Source: Ruegeria conchae | Lineage (GTDB): Bacteria > Pseudomonadota > Alphaproteobacteria > Rhodobacterales > Rhodobacteraceae | Assembly (NCBI RefSeq): GCF_000192475.1 | Contig: NZ_AEYW01000001.1 | Location: 1 to 64,000 of the forward strand | Reading direction: 5' to 3' | DNA: 64,000 nt | Shown here: positions 36,203-46,099 of the stretch, piece by piece | Layout: each line of letters starts with the position of its first letter | Numbering within the stretch: position 1 is the first letter of the stretch | Notes under the pieces: generated by a model | Told to the model about the DNA's origin: nothing | The model's input: the letters and a program-made list of their open reading frames with translations, nothing else | Databases searched by the model: none | Position numbers and translations under genes: made by a program

Positions 36203-36698
36203 ATTCCAGCAATTCGCGTGGGATTGTAAATCCAAGAACTTCACCACTTCCCCAACGAACCGAAGTCCAATCTGGTGCTTCAAAGTGGATAACAGTCGTT
36301 GCGCCAGTCGGATAATCGTAGAATCGCGGATGGTTCGGGGCTTGGCGTACTAATCGATCTGCAAACTCTGCAATACCGGGATTATGGCCTAGCATGAGCA
36401 CGGTCTTTGCCGAAGCCGACAAAAGCGCCTCAAACATTTGATCGGGCCCGGCAAGGTAGAGGCCGGGGGTAAAGGACAGCTTTGATGCGCTTAGCCCCAA
36501 CCGGTTCCATGTCTCCCGCGTGCGTTGTGCTGTTGAGCTGAGGACTTCATCTGGTAACCAACCATTGCTTTGTAACCAGCGGCCGATCGCAGGAGCCGAC
36601 CTTCGTCCGCGTTTGTTTAGTGGCCGGTAGTGATCTTGGGCAAACGGATCTTGCCAACTGGATTTCGCATGGCGGGTCAGAATCAGAGTTCGGGTCAT
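36201..36698 (-). CDS. SixA-like histidine phosphatase
   Basis: 165 residues from the ATG at 36698 (MTRTLILTRHAKSSW), which overlaps the stop of the ferredoxin-like gene by 4 bases; the longer frame to 36788 is inside that gene. The RHAKSSW motif holds the phosphohistidine His, and MLGHNPGIAEFAD (about 108-120) holds the second catalytic His. SixA in E. coli acts on phosphorelay or PTS phosphohistidine; the target here is unknown. Confidence 0.85.
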   Translation of the reverse strand: MTRTLILTRHAKSSWQDPFAQDHYRPLNKRGRRSAPAIGRWLQSNGWLPDEVLSSTAQRTRETWNRLGLSASKLSFTPGLYLAGPDQMFEALLSASAKTVLMLGHNPGIAEFADRLVRQAPNHPRFYDYPTGATTVIHFEAPDWTSVRWGSGEVLGFTIPRELLE

Positions 36699-37351
36699 GA
36701 TCGAAAAAAGGCGTTCATGTGATGCGCCGACTGTTCGGGTTGACGCTCGGCACCTGCGCTGACAGGGCAGGCGCGCCGCGCGATACACCCATCGTTCAGG
36801 CAGTCTTGTCCAGCTTCAGTACCCAGATATCCTTTGCAGGCGGCCACATCGTAGAAGCTGTGCGTATTCAGCGCTTCTACCGGACAGGTGGTCGCGCAAG
36901 GGGCGGGGCATTCAACACATGGAGATTCCTGTAAGTTGTGCGGGATCGTAAATTCCCCAGTGAAATGCAAAGCACCACGGAATGAAATCATCATTCCCAC
37001 AGTATCGTGCACCAGTGCCCCTACCGGGCTGCTGAACGTGCGCCCGGAGTTTAGTGCCCAATCAATGAATGGCGCGTAAGGTGGGCCGCCAAACGGATAG
37101 TGTGCTGCGGCTGACAGGTCCTGTGCCAGTTCACCAATAACTCGCTTTGACCACCGGTCTACAGGATCGGGTTGACCATCCCTCCACTCAGGCGATGCAG
37201 CCAGAGTGGGCCAGAACGCTCCTGCCGTCCCCAGCAGGATCAATGTCCCACCGTCCAGTTGTTTGGCTCCCGACACGCGCGGATGTTGTGCACCCATAAC
37301 TATCAGCCCAACCTGAGTGGCTGCTCGTTCGACATTGGCGTAGGTCATCGA
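36695..37351 (-). CDS. Ferredoxin-like cysteine-rich protein
   Basis: 218 residues from the ATG at 37351, which overlaps the stop of the sterol-desaturase-family gene (ATGA); earlier in-frame ATGs at 37381 and 37480 lie within that gene. The C-terminal part has clustered Cys (CVECPAPCATTCPVEAL, then C-X11-C near CKGYLGTEAGQDC and CIARRACPV). This suggests one or two iron-sulfur clusters, with a general resemblance to the ferredoxin portion of QueG-like proteins. Electron partner unknown; the adjacent di-iron oxygenase-type gene is an obvious candidate. Confidence 0.7.
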   Translation of the reverse strand, partial: SMTYANVERAATQVGLIVMGAQHPRVSGAKQLDGGTLILLGTAGAFWPTLAASPEWRDGQPDPVDRWSKRVIGELAQDLSAAAHYPFGGPPYAPFIDWALNSGRTFSSPVGALVHDTVGMMISFRGALHFTGEFTIPHNLQESPCVECPAPCATTCPVEALNTHSFYDVAACKGYLGTEAGQDCLNDGCIARRACPVSAGAERQPEQSAHHMNAFFRS

Positions 37352-38157
37352 CGGCGAAAGGGCAGAACCAGGCTCCATCCCAGTTTTGTTGGTCGATCGT
37401 CCTGCCATTCCAATCCCACGCTCATTTGTTCGTGCCCGTCCCGAGGTTGTGCAATGTAAGTCCCCAGCATTCGGTCCCAATTAGACAGTGCAAAGCCATA
37501 ATTGCTGTCATGTTCTGTTCGGAACACCGAATGATGTACGCGATGCATATCGGGTGTCACAAGAACCCTACGTACCACAGCGTCAACAGCAAGGGGGAGC
37601 TTCAAGTTTGAATGATTGAACAACGCTGTGCCATTAAGAAGGATCTCAAACAGGATCACAGCCAGGGCGCTGGCGCCGAGCAGATAGATTAGCCCGATTT
37701 TCAGGATCATGGACAACGCGATTTCAACAGGGTGAAAGCGGACTGCAGTAGTGACGTCCATGTCTCGGTCGGCGTGATGCACACGATGTAGCCGCCAAAG
37801 GATTGGCACCTTGTGGGTAATCAGATGCTGTAGCCAGATTGCAAAGTCCAGAATCAGCAAACACAGAATAAGCTCAACCCACCCTGGCCAAGCGAGCCAA
37901 TTAAAAACGCCCAATCCATTTTTCCCAGCATCAATGGCAGCGCCAACTGCCAATAAGGGCAACCCAATCGCCATAGTCCTGAGCATCAGTGTGTTCAAAA
38001 CAGTGATTGATAGATTGGTTAGCCACCGATTTTTTCGCGGACAAGTTCGTAAGCGTTTTGGCGCAATTGTCTCTGCCGCCGCAAACACAACAAACAGGAT
38101 CAAAAACACGCTTAGGCGAAATAGGGGCTCGTTCTCCATACATTCACAATCGAGCAT
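37345..38157 (-). CDS. Sterol desaturase / fatty-acid hydroxylase family protein
   Basis: 270-residue membrane protein with histidine motifs of the fatty-acid-hydroxylase superfamily: QHLITHKVP (about 109-117), LHRVHHADRDMD (about 123-134), and DMHRVHHSVFR (about 207-217), expected to bind two irons. Four or so hydrophobic segments. It heads a trio with a ferredoxin-like gene and SixA, each joined by a 4-base overlap. The substrate could be a carotenoid, hopanoid or lipid; sequence alone does not tell. Confidence 0.87.
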   Translation of the reverse strand: MLDCECMENEPLFRLSVFLILFVVFAAAETIAPKRLRTCPRKNRWLTNLSITVLNTLMLRTMAIGLPLLAVGAAIDAGKNGLGVFNWLAWPGWVELILCLLILDFAIWLQHLITHKVPILWRLHRVHHADRDMDVTTAVRFHPVEIALSMILKIGLIYLLGASALAVILFEILLNGTALFNHSNLKLPLAVDAVVRRVLVTPDMHRVHHSVFRTEHDSNYGFALSNWDRMLGTYIAQPRDGHEQMSVGLEWQDDRPTKLGWSLVLPFRRR

Positions 38158-38196
38158 GTTAATGCCCGGTGCAAGATGTCGAAGATCACTATGGCG

Positions 38197-39060
38197 TTAA
38201 TCCGGGCGGATCAGGGATCCGGCACCGTGTTCCGTAAACAGTTCGAGCAACACCGCATTTGGCGCGCGCCCGTCCAGTATTACCACTGCCCGAACACCGC
38301 TATGCAGCGCGTCCAACGCGGTTTCTGTTTTGGGGATCATTCCACCCGCGATAGTGCCTTCCAGCGTCATCTCACGGATCTGACCGGCTTTCAGTTCGGT
38401 CACGACCTCTCCGGCGGCATTCTTGACGCCCGAAACATCGGTAAGCAGCAGAAGGCGATCTGCCTTAAGTGCCGAGGCAATCGCGCCAGCCGCGGTGTCG
38501 CCGTTGACGTTGAACGTTTCACCATTCTGGCCCGCACCAAGCGGGGCAATCACGGGGATCACGTCATGTGAGAACAGGTCATGCAGAACCTTTGGGTTCA
38601 TCTTGGACGGTGAGCCCACAAATCCCAGCGATGGATCGGTCTGATCGCAAACCATCAGGTTTGCATCCTTGCCCGACAAACCCACAGCCGAGCCGCCCTG
38701 ACCGTTGATCGCCTGTACGATACGCTTGTTTACAAGGCCGGACAGAACCATCTCGACCACCTCAACAGTGGCTTTGTCAGTCACACGCTTGCCGCCGACA
38801 AATTCGGACTGAATGTCTAGCTTGCCCAGCATGGCGTTGATCATAGGACCGCCGCCATGCACTACGACGGGGTTTACACCGACTTGCCGCATCAGAACAA
38901 CGTCGCGCGCAAAGCTTTCCATCGCCTCGTCGCTGCCCATGGCGTGCCCACCCAGCTTGATAACAACGATGGCCCCGTCATAGCGCTGCAGGTAGGGCAG
39001 GGCGCTGTTCAAGGTGGCTGCGGTGGCGATCCAATCCCGATTCATATCTCTTGTCTTCAT
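38197..39060 (-). CDS. argB: Acetylglutamate kinase
   Basis: 287 residues from the ATG at 39060 ([17 protein letters not shown]). Second step of arginine synthesis: phosphorylates N-acetylglutamate. [10 protein letters not shown] (about 33-42) and [14 protein letters not shown] (about 64-77) are the amino-acid-kinase glycine-rich sites. It lies 60 bases downstream of engB on the minus strand. Confidence 0.96.
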   Translation of the reverse strand: MKTRDMNRDWIATAATLNSALPYLQRYDGAIVVIKLGGHAMGSDEAMESFARDVVLMRQVGVNPVVVHGGGPMINAMLGKLDIQSEFVGGKRVTDKATVEVVEMVLSGLVNKRIVQAINGQGGSAVGLSGKDANLMVCDQTDPSLGFVGSPSKMNPKVLHDLFSHDVIPVIAPLGAGQNGETFNVNGDTAAGAIASALKADRLLLLTDVSGVKNAAGEVVTELKAGQIREMTLEGTIAGGMIPKTETALDALHSGVRAVVILDGRAPNAVLLELFTEHGAGSLIRPD

Positions 39061-39120
39061 GGCTGAGGTCCCTCTGGGCACCCGTGTTAGGGTCTTTGCG
39101 CGGTGCTGCCAAGAGCCAAG

Positions 39121-39774
39121 CTATTCCAGATGCGCGATGATCGAGCGCAGGGTGGGAATTCCGTCGCCTTTTTCGGATGATGTTAACACGATCTCGGGGA
39201 AGGCTGCGGGGTGTTTGGCAAGCGCGCTGCGTACTTGCTGCAGCACCTTCTCGCGGTCGTTGGCTTTTACCTTGTCGGCTTTGGTCAGAACGCATTGAAA
39301 CGTGACAGCGCTGGTGTCCAGCAGCTTCATAATCTCTGCGTCGACCGGCTTTACCCCGTGGCGCGAGTCGATCAGCACAAAGGCGCGGCGCAGGGTTTGA
39401 CGGCCGCTGAGATATTTTTTCAGCAACCGCTGCCACTTTTCGACGACCTTGACCGGCGCATTGGCGTAACCATATCCCGGCAGGTCAACCAAATAGAGCT
39501 CAAGTCCTTGAGTGAAAAAGTTGATCTCTTGTGTGCGGCCCGGCGTGTTTGATGCACGTGCCAGCCCTTTGGTCCCAGTCAGCGCGTTGATTAAGCTGGA
39601 CTTGCCCACGTTTGAACGCCCTGCGAAGCAGACTTCCAGCCGGTCAGGTGCGGGCAGGCCGTCCATGGCGACCACGCCTTTGACGAACTCGGATGGTCCG
39701 GCAAACAGTTTGCGCCCGGTTTCTGTTGCGAATGCGTCAGGGGATTCGACCAATGGAAAACGAAGAGCGGTCAC
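39121..39774 (-). CDS. engB: Ribosome biogenesis GTPase EngB (YihA/YsxC)
   Basis: 217-residue P-loop GTPase for 50S assembly. G1 GRSNVGKSS is at about 52-60, G3 DLPGYG near 98-103, and G4 TKADK near 165-169. The start overlaps the MOSC gene stop by 4 bases. Confidence 0.95.
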   Translation of the reverse strand: MTALRFPLVESPDAFATETGRKLFAGPSEFVKGVVAMDGLPAPDRLEVCFAGRSNVGKSSLINALTGTKGLARASNTPGRTQEINFFTQGLELYLVDLPGYGYANAPVKVVEKWQRLLKKYLSGRQTLRRAFVLIDSRHGVKPVDAEIMKLLDTSAVTFQCVLTKADKVKANDREKVLQQVRSALAKHPAAFPEIVLTSSEKGDGIPTLRSIIAHLE

Positions 39775-40508
39775 AGTACCTGTACCTCGTCGCCGGGGCG
39801 GATGCTGCCGCCTTGCAGAACCTCAGCGTAGACCCCGAAATCCTGATGATTCCAATTGCCGAGCGCACCCAGCGTATCGGCATCGCGTTCACCCGTCTCG
39901 GGGTTGGCCGTCGTGGCCAAACAACGCGTTATGCGTTCACGGATGTGAAAGATCACCTCGCCAATTCGTATATTGCGGCCCAGCCAGTCGAATTCCTCCC
40001 ACAGTGGCAGGCCATCGAACCAGATGTTGCCACGCCAACGTGCAATCGAAAGATCACGGCCCAATTTCTGCTCGACCGCACGGTGCGAGGCCATATTGCA
40101 CAGGCTGATCGATGGGAAATCGCTATCGGTCATCCCGCGACCGGGAACGCGGATGATGCGGGCCGAGGCGGCCCGGTCTGTCGGCATCAGTGGCCTCACC
40201 CAGTGCAGAAATTTGTCTTGTTGCGTGTCGGGCTCAAAACTCAGATCGGGGCGGTTGGGATGGCGCAGCGTGACCGTGTCACCCTGTAGATGCGCTGAGA
40301 TTGCCATCAACTGAGGAGCCTTCGCGCCGCGGCTGAAATTGTTGCAGGGTACCCATTCCGACCCATCCGCTTTGGACGCCTCATGCGCAACCGCCCAAAT
40401 ACGATCCCCGGGCATGGTCTGCCCGGGGGTCATGGTGATGTGATCAAGGCTTTCGCGCCCGTGACTTTTTATCGGGTGCCGCCACAAAGCGGTTACTGTT
40501 CCGCTCAT
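39771..40508 (-). CDS. MOSC-domain protein
   Basis: 245 residues. The N-terminal beta-barrel signature GTVTALWRHPIKSHGRESL is at about 3-21, followed by the MOSC domain with ISLCNMASHRAVEQKLGRDL and RWRGNIWFDGLPLWEE. MOSC proteins carry sulfur or bind molybdenum cofactor. It overlaps yidC upstream and engB downstream by 4 bases each, an arrangement I recognise from other alphaproteobacteria. Confidence 0.87.
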   Translation of the reverse strand: MSGTVTALWRHPIKSHGRESLDHITMTPGQTMPGDRIWAVAHEASKADGSEWVPCNNFSRGAKAPQLMAISAHLQGDTVTLRHPNRPDLSFEPDTQQDKFLHWVRPLMPTDRAASARIIRVPGRGMTDSDFPSISLCNMASHRAVEQKLGRDLSIARWRGNIWFDGLPLWEEFDWLGRNIRIGEVIFHIRERITRCLATTANPETGERDADTLGALGNWNHQDFGVYAEVLQGGSIRPGDEVQVL

Positions 40509-42328
40509 TTGTCATCCGTCTTTGGGGTGCGCTTGAAGCCAGACTTGATGTTTCCGAATACGTCAGGTTTGTAGCCTTGACTGCGCATGATCAGATACTG
40601 CTGGGTGAATGTGATCGTGTTGTTCGCGATCCAGTACACCACCAGCCCGCTGGCAAAGCTGCCCAGCATGAACATGAACACCCAAGGCATCCAGGCAAAG
40701 ATCATCGCCTGCGTCGCATCGGTTGGTGCCGGGTTCAGCTTTTGCTGCAGCCACATCGAGATACCCAGCAACAGCGGCAGGATGCCGATGAAGATCAGCG
40801 CCATGAACGTTTCCGGTTGTGGGCCAGCCCAGGGCAACAGGCCGAACAGGTTCATGATGGAGGTCGGATCCGGCGCGCTGAGGTCCTGGAACGGGCCAAA
40901 CCAGGGGGCTTGGCGCAGTTCGATGGTGACGAAGATCACCTTGTATAGCGAGAAGAAGATCGGAATCTGCATCAGGATTGGTAAACAGCCAGCGGCCGGG
41001 TTTACCTTTTCCTTCTTGTAAAGCTCCATCATGCCTTGCTGCATCTTCTGGCGGTCGTCTCCTGCGGCTTCTTTCAACGCCTCCATCTGCGGCTGCAGTT
41101 CCTTCATTTTCGCCATCGAGACGTAGGATTTGAAGGCCAGCGGGAAGAGGATTGCCTTAATGATCAAGGTCAGGCCGATGATGGACCAGCCCATATTGCC
41201 GATCAGAGCATTGATATTGTGCAGCAGCCAGAAGATCGGCTTGGTCAGAAAGAAGAACCAGCCCCAGTCGATGCTGTCGATGAATTTCTGCACGCCTTCA
41301 GCCTGATATTCACGAATGGCTTCCCATTCCTTGGCACCGGCGAACAGGCGGGTCGTGACCTCGGCGGTTTCACCTGGGGCGACAGTCAGTGTCGACAGGA
41401 CCGTCTCGGTCTGATAAATTTTGCGGCGCGAGTCGTATTTGGCGGCTGCTTTGAAAGCTGACCCGGGTTCGGGGATCAGTGTAGTCATCCAGTAATGGTC
41501 GGTAAATCCGATCCATCCATCTTCCTTGACCTGATAGACCTCGGCCTGGGCCCTTTCATTCGGGTTGATATCGAAATCGCGGACATCGCCATAATCGACC
41601 TCGGACAGTGTGCCATCCGACATGCCAATCACGCCTTCATGCAAGATGAAGAAATTCTTCAGGCCCGGAAGATCGCCATCTTCGCCAATACCGTGCCGGG
41701 CGAGAATGCCATAAGGGGCCATGCCCACCTCGGACTGGGTCGAGTTTTCGACCGATTGGGTCACGGTGAACATGTAGTCCTGATCGACCGAGATGATCCG
41801 GCGGAAGGTCAGGCCATTGCCGTTGTCCCAGGCAAGCGTGATGGGGCTGTCGACACCCAGTTTCTCTCCCTGCTCCAATGTCCATAGTGTATTGGGGCCG
41901 GGAACGTCCGCACCTGCCAGGCCCGCGCCTGGGGCCCAGCCATAAATGGCGTAATATGCTGATTCCGACCCGACCGGAGACAGCAATTCGACAATGGGCG
42001 CTCCTTCTTCGATCGAAACCTTGTAGTCTTTCAAGAACAGCTCATCGATCCGCCCGCCCGACAGGGACAGGCTGCCCTCCAGGCGGGGCGTGTCGATTTG
42101 CACCCGAGGGGCTTGTTCCTCTGGCAGAGTCTCTTCGGTGGTTGCGGTTGCTTCACCAACAGTGCTGGTGGCACTGGGTGTCTGCACCTCGTCCCCTTCA
42201 AGGGCGGTAATTTCAGCCTCTTCCTGTGTCACCGATGGTTCGGGCGGTGGAAACAAGACGAACCAGACAAGGATCACCAAAAAGCTGAGCGCGGTTGCAA
42301 GGATGAGGTTCTTATTCTGATCGTCCAT
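40505..42328 (-). CDS. yidC: Membrane protein insertase YidC
   Basis: 607 residues from the ATG at 42328 (MDDQNKNLILATALSFLVIL); the frame extends to 42373 but the added residues are not family-like. The N-terminal TM is followed by a large periplasmic domain of about 300 residues, then the five-TM insertase core with MGWSIIGLTLIIKAILFPLA and NPAAGCLPILMQIPIFFSLY. It inserts membrane proteins with or without SecYEG. Confidence 0.97.
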   Translation of the reverse strand: MDDQNKNLILATALSFLVILVWFVLFPPPEPSVTQEEAEITALEGDEVQTPSATSTVGEATATTEETLPEEQAPRVQIDTPRLEGSLSLSGGRIDELFLKDYKVSIEEGAPIVELLSPVGSESAYYAIYGWAPGAGLAGADVPGPNTLWTLEQGEKLGVDSPITLAWDNGNGLTFRRIISVDQDYMFTVTQSVENSTQSEVGMAPYGILARHGIGEDGDLPGLKNFFILHEGVIGMSDGTLSEVDYGDVRDFDINPNERAQAEVYQVKEDGWIGFTDHYWMTTLIPEPGSAFKAAAKYDSRRKIYQTETVLSTLTVAPGETAEVTTRLFAGAKEWEAIREYQAEGVQKFIDSIDWGWFFFLTKPIFWLLHNINALIGNMGWSIIGLTLIIKAILFPLAFKSYVSMAKMKELQPQMEALKEAAGDDRQKMQQGMMELYKKEKVNPAAGCLPILMQIPIFFSLYKVIFVTIELRQAPWFGPFQDLSAPDPTSIMNLFGLLPWAGPQPETFMALIFIGILPLLLGISMWLQQKLNPAPTDATQAMIFAWMPWVFMFMLGSFASGLVVYWIANNTITFTQQYLIMRSQGYKPDVFGNIKSGFKRTPKTDDK

Positions 42329-42454
42329 CGGGGACAGCCACCTTGAGCAGTGAAACACACCCGGTGGGTTCAACAGAGTGCAGCCCCAAAGGTCAAGCGG
42401 AATCGCCTCATAAATCGCCGCAGTAACGGATTTGGCGCAATGAAATGACCGATT

Positions 42455-43996
42455 TCATCCCATTTTGCCGCCGATCCTGGGCGCGCCTTTAAGCTGATTA
42501 CGATGGGCAGTGATCCATTGCATCGTCTGTTCGAACGGCATCGGTTTGGCAATCCCGAACCCCTGCACGTGATTGCTGCCCAACTGTGCCATCAATGCGT
42601 GTTCACCCGGGGTTTCGACACCTTCCGCAAGAGTCTCAAGATTCAACCTTTCAGCCATCGTCAGAATCGCGCTGACAAGCTGCTGCTGACTGGGATCCTG
42701 GTCGGATTTTGCCACAAAGGTCCGGTCGATCTTGATGCGCGAAACGTCAAATCGTTTGATTGACGCGATCGAGGCATGACCGGTTCCAAAATCATCCAGA
42801 TCGATACAACACCCAAGAGCCGCCATGCCTGTCACGTTTCTCGTTATCACGTCATCGGGTCGGCGCGAGAACACGGTTTCCAGAATCTCGACCGCCAATC
42901 TGTCTGGTGTCAGTTCAAACTGGTCCAGTTCCCACTTCAATCGATCAATCAGGTTGGGATTGCGAAGTTCATCAGACGAGAAATTGATACCTATCCGAGG
43001 AATGATAGCATCGGCGCTATCCCAAGTGCGCAAGGCCTCGAAGGCGTGGTGGCGCATGACCTGACCCAACCGCTCCATCAGTTCGGCTTGTTCTGCGAAG
43101 GGCAAGAATACCTGAGGGCCAAGCACACCTTTGCCAGGATGCTCCCACCGTGCCAGCGCTTCGAACCCGGTTATGTTGCCAGTTTCAGTTGACACTTGAG
43201 GCTGGAACCAGGGCCGGATTTCCCCATTGTCCAATGCAGCCTCGAACTCTTTGCGCAAGTTGGCTCGAACCAGAGATCGCCGGCGGGTTCCCTTTGAATA
43301 GGCGCGGATTGTTGAAGGCCCGTTTCTCTGGGCCTCGGCAAGGGCAGCCGTGGCGGCCCCTATCCATTCATCAGCTTCAGCCTGGCGCAGATCCGACAGC
43401 AGACAAAACCCGATCGAGCAGGACTGATACACGCCAACTCCGTTTAACAAGAGCGGTTCTTCGACGGCGCTTTGCAGGCGGCCTGACATTTGAATGCAGG
43501 CTTCGAGATCCAGATGCGGTGAGGGATTAAGACCAATCAAAAACCGATTCTGGTCAATCTGGCAAAAGATGTCCTGATTGCGAATGATCGAAAGAACGCG
43601 ATCGCGGAATTGTTGTTTCGCATGATCGGCTGCGGCCTGCCCGTGCAGATCCAGAAGGTCGGCAAAATCGTCCAGAGCTATAGCGATGCAGGCGGCATTC
43701 TCGCCTCGGCTACGCGCTGACTCATTCAAAATCTGCAGTTCGGATTGAAAAACATTATGAGTCACCAGGCCGCTGGGGCGCATTCCCGCGCTATGGGCGG
43801 TGTAGGATCGGCTGCCCCATATTCCGGTTGCGGCAAACATAAGCGGCAGGCCAAGCGCCGCCATGAAAAGGGCACGTTCACCACCCAACCAGAACGCTGC
43901 CAGACAGATGGCTGGCAAAAAGGCCAGGACCTGTGGTCCGGTCAGGATAACTCGCAACAGATCGAGATATTTATCAACAAAGAGAAATTTCCGCAT
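42455..43996 (-). CDS. EAL phosphodiesterase with degenerate GGDEF domain
   Basis: 513 residues from the ATG at 43996 (MRKFLFVDKYL); another ATG at 44023. Two N-terminal TM helices (about 18-60), then a GGDEF-fold whose active-site loop reads CQIDQNRF rather than GGDEF, so it should not make c-di-GMP. The EAL domain retains its catalytic set: GFEALARW, INFSSDEL, EILETVF, LDDFGTGHAS, KIDRTFV and AEGVE. A functional c-di-GMP phosphodiesterase is expected. It lies between ttcA and yidC. Confidence 0.88.
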   Translation of the reverse strand: MRKFLFVDKYLDLLRVILTGPQVLAFLPAICLAAFWLGGERALFMAALGLPLMFAATGIWGSRSYTAHSAGMRPSGLVTHNVFQSELQILNESARSRGENAACIAIALDDFADLLDLHGQAAADHAKQQFRDRVLSIIRNQDIFCQIDQNRFLIGLNPSPHLDLEACIQMSGRLQSAVEEPLLLNGVGVYQSCSIGFCLLSDLRQAEADEWIGAATAALAEAQRNGPSTIRAYSKGTRRRSLVRANLRKEFEAALDNGEIRPWFQPQVSTETGNITGFEALARWEHPGKGVLGPQVFLPFAEQAELMERLGQVMRHHAFEALRTWDSADAIIPRIGINFSSDELRNPNLIDRLKWELDQFELTPDRLAVEILETVFSRRPDDVITRNVTGMAALGCCIDLDDFGTGHASIASIKRFDVSRIKIDRTFVAKSDQDPSQQQLVSAILTMAERLNLETLAEGVETPGEHALMAQLGSNHVQGFGIAKPMPFEQTMQWITAHRNQLKGAPRIGGKMG

Positions 43997-44066
43997 CGGT
44001 TTTACGGCCTTTGGCTTGGGCAAGGATCGCGCAGGCCAACCGTAGGAAATCTATCTGAGTCACTCG

Positions 44067-44951
44067 TTAACGCAACTTGGGAATTTCCGCCGAATTTTCG
44101 TCGTTTTGAATCTGTCCGGTCGAAAGGTTCATAAAATCAAAAAGTTTCGGGTCAAGCAGGTGCGACGGTCTGGCATTTGTCAGCGCCCGGAACATCACCT
44201 GACGTCGCCCTGGCGCATTTTTTTCCCACTGGTCCAAAATCTGTTTGACCTGTTGACGTTGCAGCCCGTCCTGGCTGCCGCACAAATCACATGGGATGAT
44301 GGGATAGTTCATCGCCTTTGCAAATTTCTCGCAATCCGCCTCGGCCACATGAGCGAGGGGGCGATAGACAAACAGATCCCCCTCTTCATTGACCAGTTTG
44401 GGCGGCATGGTCGCAAGACGGCCCCCGTGGAACAGGTTCATGAAAAAGGTCTCAAGAATATCGTCGCGGTGATGGCCCAGCACGACTGCTGAACACCCTT
44501 CTTCGCGCGCGATGCGATAGAGGTTGCCCCTCCGTAAACGCGAGCACAGAGCGCAATAGGTGCGGCCCTGGGGGACCTTATCCACCACAATCGAATAAGT
44601 ATCCTGATATTCGATCCGATGCGGCACTCCCATGCGTTCGAGGAACTCGGGAAGAACAGTGGCCGGGAAACCCGGCTGACCCTGATCCAAATTGCAGGCC
44701 AGCAAATCGACAGGCAGCAGCCCGCGCCATTTTAGTTCGTGGAGCACTGCCAGAAGGGTATAGCTGTCCTTGCCGCCCGACAGACAAACCAACCACCGGG
44801 GCGTTTTTCCATCATTGGTGCGGTCCACCATCCCGTATTGATCAATGGCCTCACGCGTCTGACGCACAATGCGTTTGCGCAGTTTCTTAAACTCGGTGGT
44901 CGAGGGCGCCCCGGCAAAGAGCGGATGGATATCGTCAGCTTCGTCGAACAT
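44067..44951 (-). CDS. ttcA: tRNA 2-thiocytidine synthetase TtcA
   Basis: 294 residues. The PP-loop SGGKDS at 58-63 activates C32 of tRNA. Cys133/Cys136 (YCALCSRL) and Cys221/Cys224 (CDLCGSQ) are the cysteine pairs that hold the Fe-S cluster and handle sulfur. It is on the minus strand after yidD, separated by 44 bases, and 70 bases from the EAL gene. Confidence 0.95.
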   Translation of the reverse strand: MFDEADDIHPLFAGAPSTTEFKKLRKRIVRQTREAIDQYGMVDRTNDGKTPRWLVCLSGGKDSYTLLAVLHELKWRGLLPVDLLACNLDQGQPGFPATVLPEFLERMGVPHRIEYQDTYSIVVDKVPQGRTYCALCSRLRRGNLYRIAREEGCSAVVLGHHRDDILETFFMNLFHGGRLATMPPKLVNEEGDLFVYRPLAHVAEADCEKFAKAMNYPIIPCDLCGSQDGLQRQQVKQILDQWEKNAPGRRQVMFRALTNARPSHLLDPKLFDFMNLSTGQIQNDENSAEIPKLR

Positions 44952-44995
44952 GGGGCGGGCCTATCGCAGTTGAGTGAACCGGGCAAGGGTGAGCG

Positions 44996-45223
44996 TTATT
45001 CGTCGTCGGGAACCGGATCATATCCATCGCTGCCCCATGGATGGCAGCGTCCAATGCGCCGCGCAGCCAGCCATGTGCCCTTGATGGGGCCATGTTTTTC
45101 CAGCGCCTCCAGCGCGTAGGCCGAACAGGTTGGTTGGTACCGGCAATTGAAACCAACCCATGGGCTGAAGATCAGCCGATAGGCCCGGATCGGCAGGGCG
45201 AGGATATGGGCAAACAGGGTCAT
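44996..45223 (-). CDS. yidD: Membrane protein insertion efficiency factor YidD
   Basis: 75 residues. [20 protein letters not shown] and [20 protein letters not shown] are the family core, with the conserved Cys pair. It overlaps the rnpA stop by 4 bases. Confidence 0.95.
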   Translation of the reverse strand: MTLFAHILALPIRAYRLIFSPWVGFNCRYQPTCSAYALEALEKHGPIKGTWLAARRIGRCHPWGSDGYDPVPDDE

Positions 45224-45648
45224 TTGGCGCCATGCACTTTGCGCAGGGCAAAGCGCAGATCATCTTTCAGTGCCTCAAAGGGCCGGGCGGCAGTGACCTC
45301 GGCACGGCCGATTAGGACGTAATCCCACCCTTCGCGTCCCTGAATGGGAAGAACTGCCCGCGCGGCCTCGCGCAATCGGCGCTTGGCGCGGTTGCGGGCC
45401 ACGGCGTTGCCGACTTTCTTGGAACAGGTAAATCCGACGCGAATACCCGTCGCTTCATCCGTGCCGCGTTTTCGCGCTTGCACCATCATCGAGGCGGTGC
45501 CATGCCGTTTCGCCCGCGCTGCTTTAAGAAAATCAGAGCGATTCTGCAGAACAGTCAAAATTTCATGCGCGCAAACGGACGCCGCCGGGGGCTTGACCCT
45601 CGGCTGGTTTGTACCATCCTCAGGGGCCTCCGGCGGCGTCACGTTCAT
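45220..45648 (-). CDS. rnpA: Ribonuclease P protein component
   Basis: 142 residues. The RNR-type signature [15 protein letters not shown] is at about 84-98, with [12 protein letters not shown] just before. The N-terminus has an extra 30-residue Pro/Ala-rich part before [18 protein letters not shown], as in some roseobacters; a later start cannot be excluded. It is between rpmH (19-base gap) and yidD (overlap). Confidence 0.93.
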   Translation of the reverse strand: MNVTPPEAPEDGTNQPRVKPPAASVCAHEILTVLQNRSDFLKAARAKRHGTASMMVQARKRGTDEATGIRVGFTCSKKVGNAVARNRAKRRLREAARAVLPIQGREGWDYVLIGRAEVTAARPFEALKDDLRFALRKVHGAK

Positions 45649-45667
45649 AACCTGATCAGTGAGCGGT

Positions 45668-45802
45668 TTACGCGCTCAGCGATTTGCGGCCACGTGCGCG
45701 GCGCGCGTTCAGGATTTTGCGGCCGGCTTTGGTAGCCATGCGCGCGCGGAAACCGTGGCGGCGTTTGCGAACCAGGTTCGAAGGCTGATAGGTGCGTTTC
45801 AT
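45668..45802 (-). CDS. rpmH: 50S ribosomal protein L34
   Basis: 44 residues: starts [18 protein letters not shown] and ends GRKSLSA; the full L34 pattern. A GGAGACGGAGCG stretch precedes the ATG. First gene of rpmH-rnpA-yidD, with a promoter at 45872-45900. Confidence 0.97.
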
Positions 45803-45871
45803 CGCTCCGTCTCCAATCTATAGCGGTCGGGTGCGGCGCGGATTCGCCTGGCCCTAGTGTTCGAAGCCCGT

Positions 45872-45900
45872 CCTCTACTGGGTCACGGGAGTTAAGTCAA
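45872..45900 (-). promoter_or_regulatory. Putative promoter of rpmH-rnpA-yidD
   Basis: On the minus strand, TTGACT (45900-45895), 17 bases, TAGAGG (45877-45872). Leader of about 65 bases. The -10 resembles that before rplO (TAGAGC). Confidence 0.6.
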
Positions 45901-46099
45901 ACCCCTAGGTGGGGGTTTCGCCGCCTTTTGCAACAATTCTGTAACCGGCACCAGCAAAAGGTTTCAAGTCGCAGGTATTATTGCCCGAATTCGTCACATT
46001 CCGGGCCATAAACATCAACGCCGCGTGAGGTCCCTGTTGTGCGGGCCCAAGGCATCGCATGTTGGTGCCAGAATGAAACGCACCAAACCGGACACTGTA

